From UBA7803 sp036381275 (GTDB lineage: Bacteria > Pseudomonadota > Gammaproteobacteria > Pseudomonadales > Azotimanducaceae), in the NCBI GenBank assembly GCA_036381275.1, contig DASVDC010000032.1, positions 1 to 31,258 of the forward strand: 31,258 nt of DNA, read 5' to 3'. The position numbers and the translations under genes are program-made. Below the pieces are notes generated by a model, which ran no database searches, was not told where the DNA came from, and worked only from the letters and a program-made list of their open reading frames with translations. This document shows positions 6,590-14,853 of this stretch, in pieces (the stretch's first letter is position 1; each line of letters opens with the position of its first letter).

Positions 6590-8176
6590 TCACGCGGCCC
6601 GCTCCGCGGCGGTCGCCGGCACCGGCGTCCGGATCAGGTAGTCGAACGCACCGAGCGCCGCCTTCGAACCCTCGCCCATCGCGATCACGATCTGCTTGTA
6701 CGGCACCGTGGTGGCGTCACCGGCAGCGAAAACGCCGGGCACGGACGTCTGGCCGCGCTCGTCCACCTCGACCTCACCGCGGAGCGACAGTGCGACGGCG
6801 CCCTTCAGCCACTCGGTATTCGGGACGAGGCCGATCTGCACGAAAACGCCCTCGAGGCCGAGCTCGTGCGTCCCGCCGCTCTCGCGGTCGCGGTACACGA
6901 GGCCGCTGACGCGCGATCCATCGCCGCGGATCTCGGTCGTCTGCGCCGAGGTGAGCACGGTCACGTTCGGCAGGCTCGCGAGCTTGCGCTGCAACACCGC
7001 GTCCGCCCGCAGCGCCGGATCGAACTCGAGCACCGTGACGTGCGAAGCGAGCCCCGCGAGGTCGATGGCGGCCTCGATGCCGGAGTTGCCGCCGCCGATC
7101 ACGGCGACCCGCTTGCCCTTGAACAGCGGGCCGTCGCAGTGCGGACAGTACGCCACGCCGCGGTTGCGGTACTCGCTCTCGCCCGGCACGCCGATCTGCC
7201 GCCAGCGTGCGCCGGTGGCGATGATCACCGCGCGGGCGCGCAGCTCCGCGCCGCTCGCGAAGCGCACCGCGTGCAGCCCGCCGGGCTCCTCCGCCGGAAC
7301 GAGCTCGACCGCGCGCTGCAGGTTCATCACGTCGACCGGGTACTCCCTGACGTGCTCTTCCAGCGCGGCCGCGAGCTTCGGCCCTTCCGTGTACGGTACC
7401 GACAGGAAATTCTCGATGCCCAGGGTATCGAGGACCTGACCGCCGAAACGCTCGGCCGCCACGCCGGTACGAATGCCCTTGCGCGCCGCGTACACCGCGG
7501 CCGCCGCGCCGGCCGGACCGCCGCCCACCACCAGCACCTCGAACGGCGCCTTGCTGCGGATCTTCGCGGTCTCGCGCTCGGCACCGCCGGTGTCGAGCTT
7601 CGCCAGGATCTGCTCGAGGCCGACGCGGCCCTGCTCGAACGGCTCGCCGTTCAGGAACACGCTCGGGACCGCCATCACCTGGCGCGCTTCCACTTCGTCC
7701 TGGAACAGCGCGCCGTCGATCGCGACGTGGTGGATGTTCGGGTTGATCACCGCCATCGCGTTCAGCGCCTGCACCACGTCCGGGCAGTTCTGGCACGACA
7801 GCGAGAAGTACGTCTCGAACCGGTACTCGCCGGGCAGCGCGCGGATCCGCTCCTGCACCTCGTCGCTCGCTTTCACCGGATGACCGCCCACCTGGAGCAG
7901 CGCCAGCACCAGCGAGGTGAACTCGTGGCCGAGCGGGATGCCCGCGAAGTGCACCGCCACATCGCTACCGGCACGGGTGACGGCGAACGAGGGCCTGCGC
8001 GCCTCGTCGCCGTCGTACCGGACGCCGACCTTCGCGGACAGGCCCGCGATCTCGTCGAGCAGCGTCTTCAGCTCCCGGGACTTCGCGCCGTCATCCAGCG
8101 ACGCCACCAGCTCCACGGGCTCCGAGACCTTCTCGAGGTACGTCGCGAGCTGACGCTTGAGGTTGTCGTCCAACAT
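6590..8176 (-). CDS. ahpF: alkyl hydroperoxide reductase subunit F
   Basis: FAD-dependent disulfide reductase that passes electrons from NAD(P)H to AhpC. The 528-residue length matches E. coli AhpF. An N-terminal double-thioredoxin domain carries CQNC (Cys128/131). A thioredoxin-reductase-like part follows, with the FAD motif GGGPAGAAAA (about 218), redox CPHC (Cys344/347), the nucleotide motif GGGNSGIEAA (361-370) and a C-terminal FAD segment GVFAAGDATTVPYKQ. Two in-frame ATGs compete. I chose 8176 because GAGGA of the overlapping ahpC end sits six bases before it and the E. coli protein also starts MLD; the ATG at 8182 abuts the GAGGA. It follows ahpC by about nine bases and is surely cotranscribed with it. 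Confidence 0.97.
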   Translation of the reverse strand: MLDDNLKRQLATYLEKVSEPVELVASLDDGAKSRELKTLLDEIAGLSAKVGVRYDGDEARRPSFAVTRAGSDVAVHFAGIPLGHEFTSLVLALLQVGGHPVKASDEVQERIRALPGEYRFETYFSLSCQNCPDVVQALNAMAVINPNIHHVAIDGALFQDEVEARQVMAVPSVFLNGEPFEQGRVGLEQILAKLDTGGAERETAKIRSKAPFEVLVVGGGPAGAAAAVYAARKGIRTGVAAERFGGQVLDTLGIENFLSVPYTEGPKLAAALEEHVREYPVDVMNLQRAVELVPAEEPGGLHAVRFASGAELRARAVIIATGARWRQIGVPGESEYRNRGVAYCPHCDGPLFKGKRVAVIGGGNSGIEAAIDLAGLASHVTVLEFDPALRADAVLQRKLASLPNVTVLTSAQTTEIRGDGSRVSGLVYRDRESGGTHELGLEGVFVQIGLVPNTEWLKGAVALSLRGEVEVDERGQTSVPGVFAAGDATTVPYKQIVIAMGEGSKAALGAFDYLIRTPVPATAAERAA

Positions 8177-8185
8177 CGCCATTCC

Positions 8186-8749
8186 TCAGATCTTGCCGAC
8201 GAGATCGAGCGAAGGCGCCAGCGTCGCGTCACCTTCCTTCCACTTCGCCGGGCAAACTTCGTTCGGGTGCGCGGCGACGTACTGGGCCGCCTTGACCTTG
8301 CGCAGCAGCTCGCTGGCGTCACGGCCGACGCCGCCCGCGTTGATCTCGATGATCTGGATGCGGCCTTCCGGATCGATCACGAACGTGCCGCGGTCGGCCA
8401 CACCGTCCTCCTCGATCAGCACGCCGAAGTTGCGGCTGATCGTGCCGGTCGGGTCGCCGATCATCGTGAAGCGGATCTTGCCGATCGCCGGCGACGTGTC
8501 GTGCCACGCCTTGTGCGCGAAGTGCGTATCGGTCGACACGCTGTAGATCTCGACGCCCAGCTTCCGGAACTCCTCGTAGTGGTCGGCCAGGTCTTCGAGC
8601 TCGGTCGGGCAGACGAACGTGAAGTCCGCCGGGTAGAAGAACACGACCGACCAGTGTCCGCGCAGATCCGCATCGGTGACGTCGCCGAACTCGCCGTTGC
8701 GAAAGGCCTTGGCTTTGAACGGCTTGATCTCGGTGTTGATCAGAGACAT
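8186..8749 (-). CDS. ahpC: alkyl hydroperoxide reductase subunit C (2-Cys peroxiredoxin)
   Basis: A 187-residue cytosolic peroxiredoxin that reduces H2O2 and organic hydroperoxides. It is close to enteric AhpC throughout: the start MSLINTEIKPF, peroxidatic Cys47 in DFTFVCPTE, resolving Cys near residue 166 in NEVCPAKWKEG, and the end LAPSLDLVGKI. The ATG at 8749 is chosen over the in-frame ATG at 8806 because AGGAGG (8758-8763) lies eight bases before it and the family N-terminus begins there. First gene of the ahpC-ahpF operon. The AT-rich upstream region has dyads resembling OxyR sites. Confidence 0.98.
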   Translation of the reverse strand: MSLINTEIKPFKAKAFRNGEFGDVTDADLRGHWSVVFFYPADFTFVCPTELEDLADHYEEFRKLGVEIYSVSTDTHFAHKAWHDTSPAIGKIRFTMIGDPTGTISRNFGVLIEEDGVADRGTFVIDPEGRIQIIEINAGGVGRDASELLRKVKAAQYVAAHPNEVCPAKWKEGDATLAPSLDLVGKI

Positions 8750-8792
8750 CGGGTAAACCTCCTGGAATCGTTGTCGATAGATGCTGATGCGC

Positions 8793-8859
8793 AATCTACG
8801 CACCAACGATAGATAATTCCAATCGATTATCAGAACCGATTCGATAGCCTTTGTCTATC
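8793..8859 (-). promoter_or_regulatory. candidate ahpC promoter with OxyR-like dyads
   Basis: On the minus strand, TTGGAA (plus 8817-8822), an 18-base spacer and TAGATT (8793-8798) give a plausible promoter. Two inverted repeats lie at and upstream of the -35 box: GATAAT with ATTATC (8812-8831) and GATAG with CTATC separated by seven bases (8843-8859). The second has the ATAG-N7-CTAT spacing of OxyR half-sites, but the inner consensus bases do not match. CGATAG also recurs at 8775, 8807 and 8842, about three helical turns apart. OxyR is the obvious candidate regulator, but this is an inference. Confidence 0.42.
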
Positions 8860-8945
8860 GCCGGGAAGATGTGAACGGATTCACGGACGGGAGGGACGGA
8901 ATCCCGTCGGACCGCGATCGCCGGGCGGGGTTCCGGATCGCACGC

Positions 8946-8952
8946 CTATACT
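8946..8952 (+). promoter_or_regulatory. candidate -10 element for HDOD gene
   Basis: CTATACT 38 bases before the HDOD start fits the -10 consensus preferred by stationary-phase sigma factor RpoS. No -35 match is seen at the right distance. A 7-bp inverted repeat, GACGGGA/TCCCGTC (8886-8908), lies upstream. Confidence 0.33.
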
Positions 8953-8989
8953 GAGGTCATCGACGACGCGCAGGCGGTAATGCGTCAGC

Positions 8990-9922
8990 ATGGACGAAGC
9001 AACGAAGCGGGCGCTTCTCGACTCCCGATCCCTCCCGACGATACCGGCTGTCGCGGCCCGGATACTCGAGCTCGTACGAGGTGACTGCGGCCTCGCGGAC
9101 CTGGTGCCCGTGGTGTCCAACGATCCGGCGCTCGCCGCCCGGCTGATCCGCTACGCGAACTCCCCCGCTTATGCCCGCGCGGAGCCGATCGCCACCATCA
9201 AGCCGGCGCTGCTGCAGCTCGGGCTCGACACCACCGTGATCGTCGCGCTCGGCTTCTCGCTGGTGGATGCGCTGCGTCCATCGAGCAGCGGCACGCTGAA
9301 TTACGAGCGCTTCTGGCGCCGGGCGCTGCTGTCCGCCGCGGCGGCACGCGTGCTGGCGAACACGTTGGGCGTGACCCGGGTCGAAGAAGCGCTTCTCGCG
9401 GCTTTGCTGCAGGACATCGGCATGATGGCGCTCGACCGCGCGGGGATCGGCGTCTACGACGGGCTGCTCGACCGTCAGTCGGACCACCTGATGCTCAGCG
9501 TCGTCGAGCGCGGCCGCGCACACACGAGCCACCCCGAAGTCGGCGCCTGGCTGCTCGAAACCTGGCGTTTCCCCCGCTACGTCATCGACGCGGTGGAGAA
9601 GAGCCATGCGCTGGCGATGCTGAGCCGCGCCCCCGAAGCACCGGATCTCTGCTGGTGCGTCGCCTGCTCCGGCGTGCTCGCGGACGCGGTGCTGGAACAG
9701 GACCCGGTGGCGTTCGGCGATGCGCTCGGCTGGGCCGAGCCGTTCGCACCCGACATCGCGACCGGCGCGGAGGCGATTCTCGAGCCGCTGCGCGAGGCCG
9801 TCACGGAGATCGACGGGCTGTTCGACGTCTCGCTGACCACGGACCTGATGGAATTGATGAATGCGTCCAAGGAGCTGATGGCCGAGCGGCACGTGAACGC
9901 CGCCACCCGCGGCGCTGGTTGA
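8990..9922 (+). CDS. HDOD-domain signalling protein
   Basis: A 310-residue cytosolic protein. Residues about 8-210 match the HDOD domain, an HD-like output domain usually lacking catalysis: LPTIPAVAARILELV, then VSNDPALAARLIRYANSPAY and LGLDTTVIVALGFSLVDAL. The segment ALLAALLQDIGMMALD corresponds to the HD position of true phosphohydrolases and reads QD rather than HD. Many relatives carry a C-terminal GGDEF domain; this one ends after a short helical tail instead, so it is a stand-alone HDOD protein. Such proteins act in two-component or c-di-GMP signalling. It converges on the hybrid kinase gene with a 38-base gap. Partner and target are unknown. Confidence 0.88.
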   Translation: MDEATKRALLDSRSLPTIPAVAARILELVRGDCGLADLVPVVSNDPALAARLIRYANSPAYARAEPIATIKPALLQLGLDTTVIVALGFSLVDALRPSSSGTLNYERFWRRALLSAAAARVLANTLGVTRVEEALLAALLQDIGMMALDRAGIGVYDGLLDRQSDHLMLSVVERGRAHTSHPEVGAWLLETWRFPRYVIDAVEKSHALAMLSRAPEAPDLCWCVACSGVLADAVLEQDPVAFGDALGWAEPFAPDIATGAEAILEPLREAVTEIDGLFDVSLTTDLMELMNASKELMAERHVNAATRGAG

Positions 9923-9960
9923 GCGGCGCGCGATCCGATCGCCTCGCGCGATCAGGATCC

Positions 9961-12426
9961 TCAGCCGGCGGGCTGCGGTTGTGCGGACAGGCTCCGCGCG
10001 ACCGCCGCCAGCATCTCTGCCGGCCGGAACGGCTTCGTCAGCGTCACCGGCTCACCCGCGCCGTCGCCGCAACGTGCCGGTGCGAATCCGGACATCGTGA
10101 TCACCGGCAGGCCCGGACGGACGCGCCGCGCGTGATCCGCGACGGCCCAGCCGTCGGCGCCGGGCCCGAGCAGAATGTCGGTGATCACGAGATCGAGCGG
10201 GGCGTCGCTGTCGAGCAGTGCGAGCGCCGCCTCCCCGCTCGAGCGCACGGTGACCCGGTAGCCGGCCCGCTCGAGGATGCCGGCGAGCATCTCGGAGAAC
10301 AGATCGTCGTCTTCCACCAGCAGCACCTGCGGCTCGCCCCGGAACCCGCCGGGCGCTTCCTCGACCGGCGCCGCCGCGACCGTCGGTGCCGGAACGTCGG
10401 CGCGCGGCAGGTACAGCGCCACGGTGGTCCCCTGCCCCAGCACCGACGACACGCGCATGCCGCCGCCCGATTGCCGCACGAAGCCGAACACCGAGCTCAG
10501 GCCGAGGCCGGTGCCCTTGCCGCCCGGCTTGGTGGTGTAGAACGGCTCGAGCACCCGCCCGATCGCTTCCGGAGGGATGCCGACACCGTCGTCCTCGACC
10601 TTCAGCACGCCGTAACAGCCGGCGGGCACGCCGAGCTCCTCGGCGAGGGCGCCTTCCACCTGCTCGGCGCTGCCTCGGATCCTGAGCTGACCGCCGTCGG
10701 GCATCGCATCACGCGCGTTGATGCACAGGTTCAGGATCGCGCTCTGCAGCAGCGCCGGATCCGCCCGCACGGCGACGCCTTCGTCGACCGCCAGACTCAC
10801 CGCGATGCTGCCGCCGATGGCCCGATCGAGGATCTGGTCCATCTCGCGCAGCGTGCGGGCGAGCTCCACCGCCGCAACCCGCATCGGCTGCTGGCGGCTG
10901 AACGCCAGGAGCTGCCGGGTGAGCTCGGCGGCACGCAGCGAGGCGGTCAGCACGAGCTCCGCGTCCTGGCGGAACGCGCTGTCGGTCCCGAGCCGTTCGG
11001 CGAGGATTTCCGCGCCGTTGATGATCACGTTCAGCAGATTGTTGAAATCGTGGGCAATGCCACCCGTCAGTTCCCCGATCGCCTGCAGGCGCGCATCGTT
11101 CGCGATCCGGCGCTGCGAGGCGATGCGCGCCGAGGCATCCCGGAAGAACACCACGGCCCGGCCATGGCCGGTCCGCTCGTCTTCGAACAACGTGGAGGTG
11201 ACGTCCACGCGAATGCCCGTGCCGTCGCGGCGCAAGAAGGTGAGCTCGCCGGAGAAGCGCCGCTCGCGGTCCCGAACGGCGAGCGCGCGCGCGAGCGAGC
11301 CGTCCTCGTCGTTGACGATGCCGCTGCGGCCGATCACCCGCAGCTCGTCTTCGGAGTAGCCGAGCAGCTCACACGCGGCCGGATTCGCCGCGAGGATGCG
11401 GCCGCCCGGCGCGCAGATCAGCACGCCGTCGTGGCTGTGCTCGAACAGCGCCCGATACAGCCGATCCCGCGCGCCGAGCTCGACTTCCATGTTCGCCACC
11501 GCCTGGCGCTCGAGCAGCACCCGATAGGCGGCGCCGACGCTGGTGTCGAGCAGCATCCTGAGCAGCAGCTCGTAGTCGCGATCGACCCGCACGCACGGAT
11601 CGGGCTCGATGACCATCGCGAAGCGACGCCGCTCGAGCAGCGTGTCCTCCACCACCGCGAGCACGTAGCGGCGCGGGCCGAGCGGCTGCACCAGCCGATG
11701 CGCGCCGTGCTCGGGCAGAGCGCCCGCCAGGTCGCGAACCACGCCCGCACGGATCAGCTCGTCCGCGTAGCCGTTCGGGGTCGACCAGTGCACCGCCGCC
11801 GCATCACCGTCCAGCTCGAGCAGCGCGGTGCGGGCGAAGTCGAGGCCGTTCTCGGCCAGCACCTGCTGAATCTCGGGAAAAATCCGATCCCGCGCGGCGA
11901 GCTTCGACATGGCGGAGCTGAGCCGGCCGAGCGTCGCCGCGCGGCGGTTGCGCAGATGCTCCTCCGTGGCGTCGTGCAGCAGGCACAACACGCCGCCGAC
12001 CGAACCATCAGCATCGATCAGCGGGCTCGCGGAGAAGCGCAGGCAGGCCTCCTGCCGGCGGCCGGCGCGCTCGACCAGCAGCCGCCGGTATTGGGCGCCG
12101 ATCCCGGTGCGCCGCTGCCGGACCCGATCGAGCAGCGGCTCGAGCACCTCCGCCAGCGCAGGGCTCGCCGCCGTGAGCGTACGGCCCGGCCGGGCAGTGA
12201 GATCGCCGCCGACGATGGCCACCGCGGCTTCGTTGGCGATGACGGCCTCCTCGCTGCCCCAGACCACCAGCATCCCGGTGCACGCGTTCAGGCACAGCTC
12301 GACCGTGGTGGCGAGCACCGCCGGCCATTCGGCCGGAGGACCGAGCGGCGAAGTGGACCAGTCGATATCGAACCGCTGCGCAAGGGCCGGCGCCGCCGGT
12401 AGCCGCATCCCGTTCAGGTGCCCCAT
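9961..12426 (-). CDS. hybrid sensor histidine kinase with PAS domains and receiver
   Basis: An 821-residue protein with no obvious membrane segments. In order: an N-terminal PAS-like region with the STSPLGPPAEWP motif often found at the start of soluble hybrid kinases (about 20-155); a GAF-like or linker segment (about 160-310); a PAS domain (about 322-435); a HisKA dimerisation helix with the phospho-acceptor His459 in GGIAHDFNNLL; an HATPase domain with NLCINARDAMPDGG, DDGVGIPPE and GKGTGLGLSSVFG; and a C-terminal receiver with VEDDDLF and phospho-acceptor Asp750 in LVITDILL. The H-D-F-N-N motif places it in a large group of PAS hybrid kinases. No HPt protein or partner regulator is next door. 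Start assignment is uncertain; a Met at residue 7 is also possible. Confidence 0.93.
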   Translation of the reverse strand: MGHLNGMRLPAAPALAQRFDIDWSTSPLGPPAEWPAVLATTVELCLNACTGMLVVWGSEEAVIANEAAVAIVGGDLTARPGRTLTAASPALAEVLEPLLDRVRQRRTGIGAQYRRLLVERAGRRQEACLRFSASPLIDADGSVGGVLCLLHDATEEHLRNRRAATLGRLSSAMSKLAARDRIFPEIQQVLAENGLDFARTALLELDGDAAAVHWSTPNGYADELIRAGVVRDLAGALPEHGAHRLVQPLGPRRYVLAVVEDTLLERRRFAMVIEPDPCVRVDRDYELLLRMLLDTSVGAAYRVLLERQAVANMEVELGARDRLYRALFEHSHDGVLICAPGGRILAANPAACELLGYSEDELRVIGRSGIVNDEDGSLARALAVRDRERRFSGELTFLRRDGTGIRVDVTSTLFEDERTGHGRAVVFFRDASARIASQRRIANDARLQAIGELTGGIAHDFNNLLNVIINGAEILAERLGTDSAFRQDAELVLTASLRAAELTRQLLAFSRQQPMRVAAVELARTLREMDQILDRAIGGSIAVSLAVDEGVAVRADPALLQSAILNLCINARDAMPDGGQLRIRGSAEQVEGALAEELGVPAGCYGVLKVEDDGVGIPPEAIGRVLEPFYTTKPGGKGTGLGLSSVFGFVRQSGGGMRVSSVLGQGTTVALYLPRADVPAPTVAAAPVEEAPGGFRGEPQVLLVEDDDLFSEMLAGILERAGYRVTVRSSGEAALALLDSDAPLDLVITDILLGPGADGWAVADHARRVRPGLPVITMSGFAPARCGDGAGEPVTLTKPFRPAEMLAAVARSLSAQPQPAG

Positions 12427-12589
12427 GCTGTGCCGATCCGCCCCTCAAAAAACCCGGCTACAGCATAGGTCAGACGTCCGAATGCGCCAGGAACGACATC
12501 GCAACCCGTGCCGCGGGGCACTAACATGCTGCCTGCCGCTCGCGTTCCGACGTCGCGGGCTTTGGGCCGCGATTCCCAGGAGAGAGACC

Positions 12590-13720
12590 ATGACGATTCT
12601 GCCCGCAACCTCGGACCGTGACCGGCCGTTCGGCCTGGCCGCGGTCGTGCTCCTCGCCGCACTCGGCGGCTGCTCGAGCGAGACGCCGCCGATCACCGAC
12701 TGCGAGCCGGCCGCCGGCATGACCCCCGACTGCCGTTTCGCGAACCCGGAAGACCTGGCACCGGCTCCCGGCGGCCGCTTCCTGCTGGTCAGCGAATTCG
12801 GGTCGATGGACGGCAGCAAACCCGGCAGCCTCGTGGCCTACGATCCGGCGGACGGCACGATCGAGCGGTTGTTCACGGCCGACTCGCCGACTTCGCCGGC
12901 GGATGCCGAATGGGGCGATCCGGCCTGCCCTCCGCCCGAGCAGTTCACGCCCCACGGGATCGACGTGGAGCAGCGCCTCGACGGCCGGCACGCGTTGTAC
13001 GTGGTCAACCACGGCGGCCGCGAGTCGATCGAGATGTTCGAGGCCGCTGCCGACGCCGCCGGTCGGGTACGGCTCACCTGGCGCGGCTGCGTGCTGGCGC
13101 CCGAGGAGGGCAACTTCAACGACGTGGTGATCCTGCGCGACGGCGGCTTCTGGGTCTCGCAGATGTACCCGCGCGACGCCAACGCGCTGTGGACGGTGCT
13201 GCGCATGCAGCTCACCGGCTACGAGCCGGGCTTCGTCTACCACTGGAGCCGTGACGGCGGCTTCCAGCCGATCCCGGGCACCGAAACGGCGTTCGCGAAC
13301 GGCGTCGAGAAATCCGACGACGAACGCTTCCTGTTCATGAACAGCTACTTCGGCGACGCCGTGCACAAGGTGGACGTGGAGCGCGGCCAGGTCGTGGCGT
13401 CGGCACCGGTGGCGAGCCCCGACAACGTCACCTGGTCGGCCGACGGCCAGCTGCTCGTGGCCTCCCACCACGCCGGCCTCTCCGACGTGCTCGCCTGCCA
13501 GGATCTCGAGCAGGGAAGCTGCGGCTTCCGGTTTCAGATCGTCTCGATCGATCCCGAAACGATGACCGGCCGGGTGCTGATCGATCACGCCGGTGCGCCG
13601 ATGGGCGCGGCCACGGTGGCGCTGCCGTTCGGCGACGCCGTCTACCTCGGCACGTTCGCCGGCGACCGAGTCACCCGCGTGCCGGCCGAGATGCTGGCGG
13701 CCGACGCGTCGGGCTCATGA
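12590..13720 (+). CDS. paraoxonase/SMP-30-like beta-propeller lipoprotein
   Basis: A 376-residue lipoprotein; the signal ends in LGGC (Cys28). The body resembles six-bladed propeller arylesterases and gluconolactonases (PON/SMP-30 group). HGIDVEQ followed by LYVVNHGGRESIEMFE matches the paraoxonase PHGIS and VVNH region. Calcium-site-like asparagines appear in FNDVVIL, FANGVEKS and SPDNVTWS, in the same order as in paraoxonases. It probably hydrolyses a lactone or ester at the cell envelope; the substrate is unknown. The frame is open far upstream, but AGGAG (12578-12582) precedes the ATG at 12590 and the lipoprotein signal begins there. It converges on the lytic transglycosylase gene; the two stop codons share the palindrome TCATGA. 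Confidence 0.85.
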   Translation: MTILPATSDRDRPFGLAAVVLLAALGGCSSETPPITDCEPAAGMTPDCRFANPEDLAPAPGGRFLLVSEFGSMDGSKPGSLVAYDPADGTIERLFTADSPTSPADAEWGDPACPPPEQFTPHGIDVEQRLDGRHALYVVNHGGRESIEMFEAAADAAGRVRLTWRGCVLAPEEGNFNDVVILRDGGFWVSQMYPRDANALWTVLRMQLTGYEPGFVYHWSRDGGFQPIPGTETAFANGVEKSDDERFLFMNSYFGDAVHKVDVERGQVVASAPVASPDNVTWSADGQLLVASHHAGLSDVLACQDLEQGSCGFRFQIVSIDPETMTGRVLIDHAGAPMGAATVALPFGDAVYLGTFAGDRVTRVPAEMLAADASGS

Positions 13721-14797
13721 GCAGCCCGGCAGATCGTCGAGCCGCGCACAGGCCGCCTGCGCGGCGATGGTGACGTCGGTGACGTAGTACAGCGAGGCGA
13801 AGCCGAGCCGGTTGCGGCCGAGGTTGTGGTACACCATGCCGAGCGCGATGTCGCCGGCGCTGAAGCGCGCGTGGTGTTCGGCGAAGTAGCGCGCCGGCCG
13901 GCCGAGCGTGTCGTCATCGAGCAGCGCGATCACCCGGCCGACGCCGCTGTGGTACGCCTGCAGCATCAGCAGACGGTAGAGCTCGTCCGCCTTGTCGGGC
14001 GGCAGGTGGCCGAACCGCGTACGGAACGCCGGCTCGAGGTTGCGGTGGTTCTGCTCGAGCAGATACAGCGCGCAATCGATCTGCGCGAGGCGGTGCAGAT
14101 GGAAGCGCCGGTCGAGCCGGCAGTCGTCGAGCGCCGCCGGCGCGAGCTGCATGATCCCGACGGCTCCGGCCGGTGACAGCGCTTCCCGAAGCCCGCCGCT
14201 CTCGATCACGACCTTGCCCGCGAGCATGCTGAGCAGGTGCTCCGGCAGCCCGATACGCCCGCGCTCGCGCCGGTCACGGTAGACCAGACGCACGGCTTCG
14301 TGCAGCGATACCCGGGCATCCGGGCTGCCGACGCGCATGCCGTCCCAGGTACCCCACAACCGTGCGCTCCGATCGTCACCCGCGTACCGCGCCAACGACT
14401 CCTCGAGCCGCGCATCCGGCTGATTGCACGCCAGCACGAACGGATAGCCGATGCGCCCGTCGCCGCCAGGCACCCAGGCCTCGACGGTGCCCTTTTCGGC
14501 GAGCCGCCGGCGCTCGGCGTTGATGCGCGCCTGGTTGTCCTCCCGGGCACCCACGTCGCTCAGATAGCCGATGAAGCGCATGCGCCGGTCGAACAGGATG
14601 TGCCGGTCGATCCGCCCGCAGTAGCCCTCCCCGGCCAGCACCCAGCGGCGGATCGTGGTGAGGTTGGCGTGCACGCCCTGGCTCTCCCAGTAGGGCGTGC
14701 TGCGCACCACGTCCTGCCAGGACGGCAACGGCTCCGCCGCCGCTGCCGCCAGCGCGCCGAGCACCGCGGCCGCCGTGATCCATCGAATCGCGCGCAT
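13715..14797 (-). CDS. secreted lytic transglycosylase-like protein
   Basis: A 360-residue protein with a signal peptide (about 1-21, ending in AAAA). The C-terminal half carries the SLT motif: the catalytic-type Glu199 in VVIESGG, then LSPAGAVGIMQLAP, the family's S-GA-G-MQ block, and later MLQAYHSGVGRV. It likely cleaves peptidoglycan glycan strands in the periplasm without hydrolysis. The N-terminal 180 residues (GEGYCGRIDRHILFDRRMRF and onward) match no domain I recognise. It is divergent from the metallo-beta-lactamase gene with 56 bases between starts, and its stop codon overlaps that of the paraoxonase-like gene by six bases. Confidence 0.82.
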   Translation of the reverse strand: MRAIRWITAAAVLGALAAAAAEPLPSWQDVVRSTPYWESQGVHANLTTIRRWVLAGEGYCGRIDRHILFDRRMRFIGYLSDVGAREDNQARINAERRRLAEKGTVEAWVPGGDGRIGYPFVLACNQPDARLEESLARYAGDDRSARLWGTWDGMRVGSPDARVSLHEAVRLVYRDRRERGRIGLPEHLLSMLAGKVVIESGGLREALSPAGAVGIMQLAPAALDDCRLDRRFHLHRLAQIDCALYLLEQNHRNLEPAFRTRFGHLPPDKADELYRLLMLQAYHSGVGRVIALLDDDTLGRPARYFAEHHARFSAGDIALGMVYHNLGRNRLGFASLYYVTDVTIAAQAACARLDDLPGCS

Positions 14798-14853
14798 ACC
14801 CGAGGCAGTGTACGCGATCCGGTATCATCGGCCCGCCTTTCGAGGAGCCATCG

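Noticed and set aside
6401..8812. 803-codon plus-strand open frame
   Set aside because: It is antisense to ahpC and ahpF, whose motifs are complete; no domain is recognisable in it.
9923..9960. Bidirectional intrinsic terminator between the HDOD and kinase genes
   Set aside because: Only a short GCGATC-C-GATCGC palindrome is present and no T tract on either side.
9655..12402. 915-codon plus-strand open frame
   Set aside because: It is antisense to the hybrid histidine kinase, with shadow-type Arg/His-rich composition.
11909..12589. Upstream extension of the paraoxonase-like frame
   Set aside because: It is antisense to the kinase N-terminus; the lipoprotein signal and AGGAG mark the start at 12590.
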